Shown here: piece after piece, positions 57,186 through 64,000 of the stretch | How positions within the stretch are numbered: the first letter of the stretch is position 1 | How the letters are laid out: each line of letters starts with the position of its first letter | Assembly (NCBI GenBank): GCA_958450325.1 | Contig: OY288239.1 | Span: 42,033,811-42,097,810 of the forward strand | DNA from: Agrostemma githago | Taxonomy: Eukaryota > Streptophyta > Magnoliopsida > Caryophyllales > Caryophyllaceae | DNA: 64,000 bases | Direction of reading: 5' to 3' | Made by a program: the position numbers and the translations under genes | The notes under the pieces: generated by a model | What the model was told of the DNA's origin: nothing | The model's database searches: none | Seen by the model: the letters and a program-made list of their open reading frames with translations, nothing else

Positions 57186-60100
57186 ATGAGGTTTGATCTA
57201 AATTCTGCACCCATGGAAGCCAACATGAGATACTCCTCTCCCTCTATGAACCAAGGGTATGACATGACGTCCCCCTACCATAATCAAGCTTCTTGTGGTA
57301 ATCAAGACACTAGTGGGTATGAGTTTCAAGGTTATGGAAATGACTACCAACAAGTGAGCGCTTCTCAACCATATGATCATGGTGGCTATTACTCGAGCAG
57401 TCATTGTGAACCCACCATGTTTCATCATCACTCACCGTATGGAAGCCAATTTCCCCAAAAACCACCACGTTACCCTCCACCCCAACCACAATATGAACCC
57501 CATGACCCACAATACTACCAATCACCTCAACCTCACTACCAACAATATGATGCCCCACCCCTTGGGTATCATCAAGATTTTCAAGGAGCTCTACAAGACC
57601 CCAATGACCACCAATCGTCAAACTTGGAGTTGTATCAATCGATTCTTCAAGTGCAAAGGAGCAACCAACAAGAAATAGCCATCCAATCGCAAAAGACTTA
57701 TGAACTCTTGGCCGATCTCCAAAGGGAAAGAAAGGAACTTAAAGCTAGATTGAATGCTTTAATGGCTCAAACCCTAATGTTCTTAACTCGATCTTCACAA
57801 CTTGATGAGGGATGTTCATTTGGGGAAGGGGAACAACCCAATGACGAAGCCGTTAGTGAATTCCTTATGAGGAGCGAGACTTGCTTTGAAGAACCTCAAT
57901 CGTCTACCCAAAAAGAGACGAATGAGGATACGGCTCTTGGTGAAGGCATCGTTGGTGAAAAATTAGAGGAGGATAGTGAGTTGGATGATTTGGTGGAGTT
58001 TGTGAAGTTGTTGGGTGAAATTGACAAGCCCAAGTTGCCCATGTTCGATAATGTGGATAAGCATCAAGAACCCCTTGTAAGTAAACCGAGCAATGGTTTG
58101 GAAGAGATTGAAACCGCCGGTAGAAGTTTCAATCCTCTCTTCCAAGATGATGTGGCACTACAACAAAATAAACTTTTCGCGGCGATTATTTAGGGCTTTC
58201 GTGGCGATTTTATTCGACGCGAAAGGTTTTCCCATCGGTTATATATTCGTTGTGGTAGGCTGTGTTGCCATAGCCTTTCGTGGCGAATAATCTATTCGCT
58301 GGGTTAGCTTCTTAAAATCGACGCGAAAGAAGAGACGGTACAGTGGCGATTTTTGTGTCGATTATTATTGACGGGGTAAATAATTTGATATTGCCCCAAA
58401 TAATAATTGTAGCGATTGTATTCGACACGATAAGTACAATAAAATGTCTTTCAATTACAATTGTTGCAATTGCATTCGACGGGATAAGTACTATTAAATG
58501 CAACCATATACGAATAATAAATTTAGTACCGATTTATTCGATACGAAATATCACTTCTATCTCTCAAAATTTGGTGCGAAAATAAATAGAAAAAACAAGT
58601 GAGAAAACATATAACTTTTATATTACTCATAAATTCCAAATATTATATATACAACATCGACTAAATTAATATAAATAAGTGCAAACGATCTTTTGACAAC
58701 CTAAAAAAAATTACAATGTCTTCGGCCTATGTATGTATTCTATATTATGTAAAGTAGCCGCGCCTAAAAAAAATCCTTCCGCTGATTCCTCGCAATTTCC
58801 TCCCTCGTTAAACTCTTCTGCGTTTGAACAAGTCTAATTAGTAGGATTAATGGATTCCAATAGGTACATCAATTAAAACAAAGATTAATATTCACGTTAA
58901 AATGGTTTTCTAAGTAAATGAATGAAAAAGAGTAGGTCTCCCTTAAGAGAGGTTATCCGTCTTAAGTTTATGACGGGTCAAGTAACACCTACTTACATAA
59001 AATAAGACCTCACCTTTACTCTTCCCTAAGCTTGTCTTTTTCCCAAATACTTGACCTGTCATACATTTATGACGGGTATTTCCGTCACAAACAAGACTTT
59101 GCCAATGAAAAATGAGTACTAATGGGTCCCTGCGGAAATAAAACAAACACATTATCTTTACGGGGTAAAATAGAAAGCTAGCAAAACAGTAGGGACTTTT
59201 GTTTATCAACATATCAGCAGGTCAAAATTCACTTTCAAAGTATCACCAATGACTGGAAACACTAATAACTAGCTAGCATTGCATAGAATACTTTGTCTCA
59301 AGTAGTGGAATTTTGGATTATTTTGGTTGCGGATCATGATAAGTTAAGTGGGAAACATAAAACAGAAATATAGTACTACGTAGATTAGGCCCTGGTTTCC
59401 TGTTTTGCACACGTATGTTGTTGCAGGGACGTTTTTCTTTTTTTTTTCCTGCTGTAATTAACGTTGTTTTGCTTCTTCCCCTGATTACTAACTGCAGGTA
59501 CTCTATGGGATGGTCAACGTGAGTGGGTAAAGAAAAGGGAAGGCTCTTGTGAAGCAAGACAGGATTTTGACAGATTGAGTTTTTATGAGGAGTTTCTAGA
59601 AGACTTGCAGCATTGGAAAATCGAATATGAGAATCTGCTTTTAACTCCAATTATAAAGGATAAAGTTCAAATCTTGAAGTCAGGTACATCTTACCATATA
59701 CGATGTAAAAAAAATCAATGCATTGCATAGAATTGAGTTGATTAAATAGAGGGCCGGGAGGGGGTCGCAACTAGCTAGCAAAGCAAAGCAAAGCAATGCA
59801 TTGATGTACCTGGGCAGGGGTAAGGGAAGCGGAGAGGCGATTGCCGTTGTGGATGAAGTGGGGCATCACAGGGAGGTTGTTTGCCTGACGGTACTGTTCA
59901 AATATCCCCCCTAACTTTGATGTCTTCTTCACTCTCATTGCTGCCGCTTTGTTTTCCTACAATATCATCCATCATGCAATACAATTACAACAAACTAGTA
60001 GTAGTAAGATTACATTGATTAATTAATACACAGTCAAGAAAAAAAACTGAGTACCTGATTAACTAACATGATAATAATATCTCTAGAATTAGAGTTATCC

Positions 60101-61584
60101 TTGTCCCCTCCGTTTATTGGGTTTGTACATTTCCTCCTCCTCCTCTCTCTTATAACCCTCATTTTAGTATAGAATAGCATCCCCTAAACCCATCCTAGAT
60201 TAGAGTGCCGCTAAACAATCAGGTGGTTCGAATTAAGTGGTTGATGAATGATACACACCAAAAGCCTTCTCTCAAAGCAACTAATATATAATCAGGTGAA
60301 AACTTAAGTGAATAACTAAGAAATGCATCAGTAACTCACCAGGATTTCATTCTGTTTCATAATTTCAAGTAAATCGTCCCTATAACCTGCGATCCTTCAT
60401 CTATAGATGACAGAAAGAGATACAAGTTATGGCTCCATCGTCAATTCAGTTCAGACAGCACACTGAGAGCAGTTGAATATAAAACAAAATAAACATTACA
60501 GTCAAAAGCTGCTCAAATCGGATCTACTATACAAAGAATATCATCAAATATTACTCATTTCCATGATGTTGTGAGTTTACGCATCAACAAACAACGCCAA
60601 AAATGTTGTTTGAATAAAGAATTAACATACAAAAGAACACACTAATGTCTCTCCGAACGAATTGAGATGCAGCCTGAATCAAGTTAGAAGCTACTCCATA
60701 TGTTTGTCAAGAGGAATTGGATTTTAATAAGAAGGTGTAGCAGCGAACCCTAAATTACAAAAACCAATAACTCTGAAATTAAACAAACACAAATACAAAA
60801 CAAAATCAAAACAAAACAATTCAGACTCATGAATATTGGAACGCACCTGCAGTAACGGCGGAAATAGACTAAGATGGGTTTTCAAATTCGAGTAACAGAG
60901 GTTGAGCGACGACGACATGGGTATATCACCGGAGATAGGGTCATTGATGTAGAAGATGTGTCCTGTACGGCCTCTAAAATTGAGGTCGGATTTTGTGTCC
61001 AGTTATGGAGGTTAAGGTTTTGGTGATGGAGGTCAATAGGTCGACAAGGAGGCATATTTCGTGAAGTTTTAAAGGGGGTTATTAGGGTTACAAGGTGATA
61101 ACCCGTTGATTTATTGATTTTATTGGTGTCGATTAATATTTGATACAATAGATGGTCACTCATATGAAATTAAGTATATTAGTTATGTCGATTTATCAAT
61201 CATCACGAAATAATTGCCGCGAAAAGGCCTTTTTGTTGTAGTGTGGGGACAAGTGATGAAGATGGGGAACCACAACTTGAGGAAAGTGTGGGGGTGTGCA
61301 ACAAGGAAACGAGGCCAAAGCCATTTTTTGTGCCTCATGATGAAGACTTGAAGCTTAATAGTGATTGGAGGCGTTGCCTAGGGAGGAAGAGGTCGGTGAA
61401 GCTCCTGGGATGGATAGACCCCGGAGACAACACGAGTGATGATGTCGGGTCTTTTGAGGACTACTTCTTGCCTCCACTTTGGAGGCCGTGGAGGATAGCT
61501 TGGCTCGAGCACTCTTTGGGCCTTCATTACGATGTCGGTCGTGCGTTTGACTTGCTCCTCCAAGCCCTTGAGGGTTATGGTTGA
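57186..61584 (+). pseudogene. gag-like ORF of the Athila-like element, complete but split by a CACTA element
   Basis: ATG 57186 opens a protein whose first 140 residues are rich in Gln, Tyr, Pro, His and Ser (low complexity). A heptad-like segment follows (LYQSILQVQRSNQQEIAIQS and ELLADLQRERKELKARLNAL), then an acidic region. Coding runs to 58155. The CACTA element occupies 58156-61243 with TGG on both sides, and coding resumes at 61247 to the stop at 61584. Removing the transposon and one TGG gives one uninterrupted frame of 436 codons including the stop. No protease, RT or zinc knuckle is seen. A role as a structural protein is inferred from position only. Confidence 0.65.
58156..61243. mobile_element. 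CACTA transposon carrying host exons, right copy
   Basis: Same element as 534-3621 by the 57,622-bp repeat, with TGG at 58153-58155 and 61244-61246. The captured exons are at 59498-59683 (plus) and 60918-59810 (minus). I saw no difference from the left copy inside the transposon. Confidence 0.92.
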
Positions 61585-64000
61585 AGAATGAGAGTCCACC
61601 ATCCTCGGTTTGACGGAGTCCCTAAAGAACCGTCATGTTGTATATTCCCCTACCTCTCCTCTTTAGCTTTGTGTTTGTAATTATGTTTATTGTGATTTTG
61701 TTCCTAGGACTCTTTGTTTTGTGATATTATTGTTATTTGGATTGTTGATGAGCGTCGTAAGGGAGAGAATTTGATGTTATATTTGAGTTTATTGTGATAG
61801 GTGAAGTGAAGGTGACTCCTAGAGAGGAATGGTTATCGATAGAGCATGGATTGTGAGCAAGGGAACGGGTTTTTGAAGCTTTGAATAGCTTTTGGGGTTT
61901 TTGGAAGCCACGAAGAGAGCGTCCCGACCGGGAAGAAGTCATCCCGACCGGGAAGGATCCATCCCGATCGGGATGAGCGTACCATATTTTGGGTTTACTG
62001 GAGTGCCACTCCGATCGGGACGGAAGCTTCCCGACCGGGACGGGTATGTCATCCCGACCGGGACCACCCATCCCGACCGGGATGGCCCCCTACTCCCCCT
62101 TGTGCCTCTTCTTCATCATTTGAGTCCACCCAACCATTGTACACCCCCTCCCAACCTCCCTTCGTCTCCTTGTTCCTATCATACGACCCTTACACTTTAT
62201 TTACATGCCATCACTTCATTTCCTTTTCACTTTACACCGAGCCCCACATCAAATCTCACCCCCTCACACCATTACTACCTCAACCATGCGATACTTTCAA
62301 GTTCAAAGCGGGATGACAATGATGACGGCAAGCAAAGTGCTTATATTGACCAATGAGACGATGGAGCGAGTGAGTTGCTAACCGCATAGTACGGCAACTA
62401 TCCTTTCTTTTCCGTCTTTGATAGCTTGTCTTCTTTTGTTAGTTCCCCATCCCTTATACACTTTTGTGTCATGGTGGCCCTCGGGGCCTTGGTATTTGTT
62501 GCTCCCAACTCTCGATGACTTGCCTACATCGAGAGTCATTTCTAAGTCCAAATTTTACAAGATTTTCACCCTTTTTGTAGGATTTAGTCGGATTTGGGCG
62601 GAATCCGGGCTAGGTGACTTGATTACACCTAGTCCTCCCCTCCCATTCCCTTTTATTTCTTTCTTTTTATTTCTCCCCCTTTCCATATCTTTTCTCGTCT
62701 AGGCCCCATGGTGACTTGACTACACCCCGGCCGGACATATTCTACCCCTTTCTCCGCTTTATTTTTGATTTTTAGCTTTATTTTCGTAGTTTCTTTTCTT
62801 TTTTCTTTTGTGCTCCCATGCACTACGGTCGAGCATGAGGACATTGCTCGGCTTAAGTGTGGGGGAGCGATACTCTATCATAGTTAGTTTTATTTTCTTA
62901 GTTTTTCGAAAAATCTTTAAAAATCCTAAAAATTTGAATTTTTTTCACAAAAATCAAAAAGATTTTCCTTTTGTGTGTTTTCCTTTTTATGTTGTTGTAT
63001 CGTATATGTGTTTTGTTGTCCGTGTTTTGCCTCCCTTTTCTATCCTAGGTTGCCCAATCGCCGCTAACTTTGGAAGGCTTTCAAGACATCCGGTAACACC
63101 TTTTATCCCTTTTTCCTCTTTACCTCTTGTGATGTTCGGAGGAGATTTGTGATGATGTGTGCTCGGGAGGAGCTTTGCAAAGTTTGGTGTTGGTTGGTTG
63201 CTTATTTGGAAGTTAGGGGTGGTGTTTGTTCTCTTTGTTTGTTTGTTTTGTTTTGTTTTGTTTTTGTTTTGTGGCCTTTTGTCTCTTTTGCTTTCGTTTT
63301 CGTCATGTCTTCGTTTTGTGTTGTGTAGTTGTGTCTTGTGTGTAAATCGGCTTTCGAAAACCCGGTTTAGAGGCTAGTGTGCGAGTGTTTACTTTCCCTT
63401 CCTAGTGGTATAAATCGAGTCTTGGACTTTAGTCTAGTAGAATGACCCTAAATCAATGATTTCGTTGGTCCTTTACCTTGAGTCCACCTAGCTTACTAGG
63501 GATTTACTACGGGATTTGCATTTTGACCATTTTGACCACCCACGGTGTGAAAAGTCCTTGGTTGCCGAGTCCCGTCCCCTAGGTGACCATGTTTGAAATT
63601 TGCTCGACTAGTCCAAGTTCTCCCCTTTTTGTGGGTTTGAAGGGAAGGGCCCGTCCCGACTTACCCATTCACCTACCTCCTACACATATCCACCGAATAA
63701 ATTTGCAAGTTGTTGAAATCTCCCTTTCTTGTTGCAAAGAAATGCCTATAATTCAAATCAAGCCAAAAGGGCAAAGAAAAGAAAAAGAAAGAAAAAGAAA
63801 GAAAGAAAAGATTGAAGAAAAAGAAAAGGCACCAAAAGAAAGCCAAAAAGAAAAATAGAAAAAGAAATGGCATGGCAACATACAAAGCAAGAATGCAAAA
63901 GAAAGAGAAAATGCCAAAAAGAAAATCGTCTCACAAAAAGATTCTAACCCCACAAAAATAAGCCTTTTTCCGACTTTTGCCGTGAAGAGCCTACCAAAGG
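61585..64000 (+). other. non-coding interior of the Athila-like element, right copy
   Basis: Copy of 3963-6378, including the palindrome cluster (about 61921-62083) and the ATGAGGACATTG/GTGGGGGAG block (about 62836-62869). One difference from the left copy is at 62507 (A here, G at 4885). No gene is supported. Confidence 0.7.

Larger units (their letters stand above)
1..64000. repeat. 57,622-bp repeat period: circularly permuted or tandem unit with 6,378-bp terminal overlap
   Basis: Bases 1-6378 match 57623-64000 at a constant offset of 57,622. I found two substitutions (3701 versus 61323 and 4885 versus 62507) and no length change in any reading frame compared. Between the copies the order is interior, 3' LTR, GTCGC, about 43 kb, GTCGC, 5' LTR, interior. 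That is what results when one inserted element is read across the joint of a tandem repeat or circle. A minus-strand Tat-like element is permuted in the same way: its 5' half lies at 12.5-16.9 kb and its 3' half at 52.2-55.3 kb. Whether this is a genomic tandem array, an extrachromosomal circle or an assembly product cannot be decided from one window. Confidence 0.9.
55322..64000 (+). mobile_element. Athila-like non-autonomous retrotransposon, right copy (5' part)
   Basis: 5' LTR, PBS, leader, gag-like ORF, CACTA insertion and interior, running off the window. By the 57,622-bp offset its PPT and 3' LTR should begin about 625 bp beyond the window end. Confidence 0.92.

Noticed and set aside
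57198..57621. His-rich minus-strand and plus-frame ORFs overlapping the gag-like ORF
   Set aside because: Shadows of the Gln/Tyr/Pro/His-rich low-complexity coding region in other frames.
1..64000. Two independent, recent insertions of the same retrotransposon at either end of the window
   Set aside because: The outer flanks share the same 5-bp target duplication in circularly permuted order, the host gag frame joins across them, and the host Tat-like element is permuted too. Two insertions would not explain these, nor the interior being more alike than the LTRs.

Overview
This window is plant nuclear DNA, most likely from a eudicot with a large, repeat-rich genome. It contains Ty3/gypsy LTR elements of Athila-like and Tat/Ogre-like type, two CACTA transposons carrying captured exons, a plant L1-type LINE with a DUF4283-like ORF1, a Stowaway MITE, and GT-AG spliced plant mobile domain (PMD) genes. 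I found no intact host gene, tRNA, rRNA or CRISPR array. Species cannot be fixed from the sequence alone.

Main result. The window is one period, plus 6.4 kb of overlap, of a 57,622-bp unit. Bases 1-6378 recur at 57623-64000, and I found only two differences. This is not two independent insertions. The Athila-like element whose 3' LTR ends at 12483 is followed by GTCGC, and the element whose 5' LTR begins at 55322 is preceded by GTCGC. Both LTRs are exactly 1,569 bp once a nested insertion is removed. The minus-strand Tat-like host element has its 5' half (LTR, PBS, gag) at 12.5-16.9 kb and its 3' half (RNase H, integrase end, 3' LTR) at 52.2-55.3 kb, the wrong order for a linear minus-strand element. 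Everything fits if the DNA is circularly permuted: a tandem array of a 57.6-kb unit, a circle or rolling-circle concatemer, or an assembler's linearisation of one.

Layout. 1-7003: interior of an Athila-like non-autonomous element with a captured-exon CACTA (534-3621) in its gag-like ORF. 7004-12483: its 3' LTR, split by a 3.9-kb solo LTR (7043-10948) that itself holds a MITE. 12484-14714: gag, leader and PBS of a minus-strand Tat-like element. 14715-16872: a Tat-like LTR with a PPT on one side and a PBS on the other. 16873-23921: 3' portion of a minus-strand Tat-like element (satellite-like arrays, then a PMD gene and a second extra gene, both antisense to the element), fused head-to-head at about 23,922 to a plus-strand sister element (23922-50234). 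The sister carries the same two antisense genes, a CACTA (26216-31338) with pieces of a BTB/POZ gene and a beta-1,3-galactosyltransferase gene, a truncated LTR (33795-36603), a minus-strand Athila-like element (36604-46278) split by a LINE (about 41423-46065), more arrays, and its 3' LTR (48104-50234). 50235-52227: unassigned DNA. 52228-55321: 3' half of the first Tat-like element. 55322-64000: 5' LTR and interior of the next copy of the Athila-like element.

Function. Nothing here forms a working pathway. The sequence records nested transposition, capture, deletion and a late large-scale duplication or circularisation. The two Tat-like copies form a long inverted repeat that, if transcribed, could produce double-stranded RNA.
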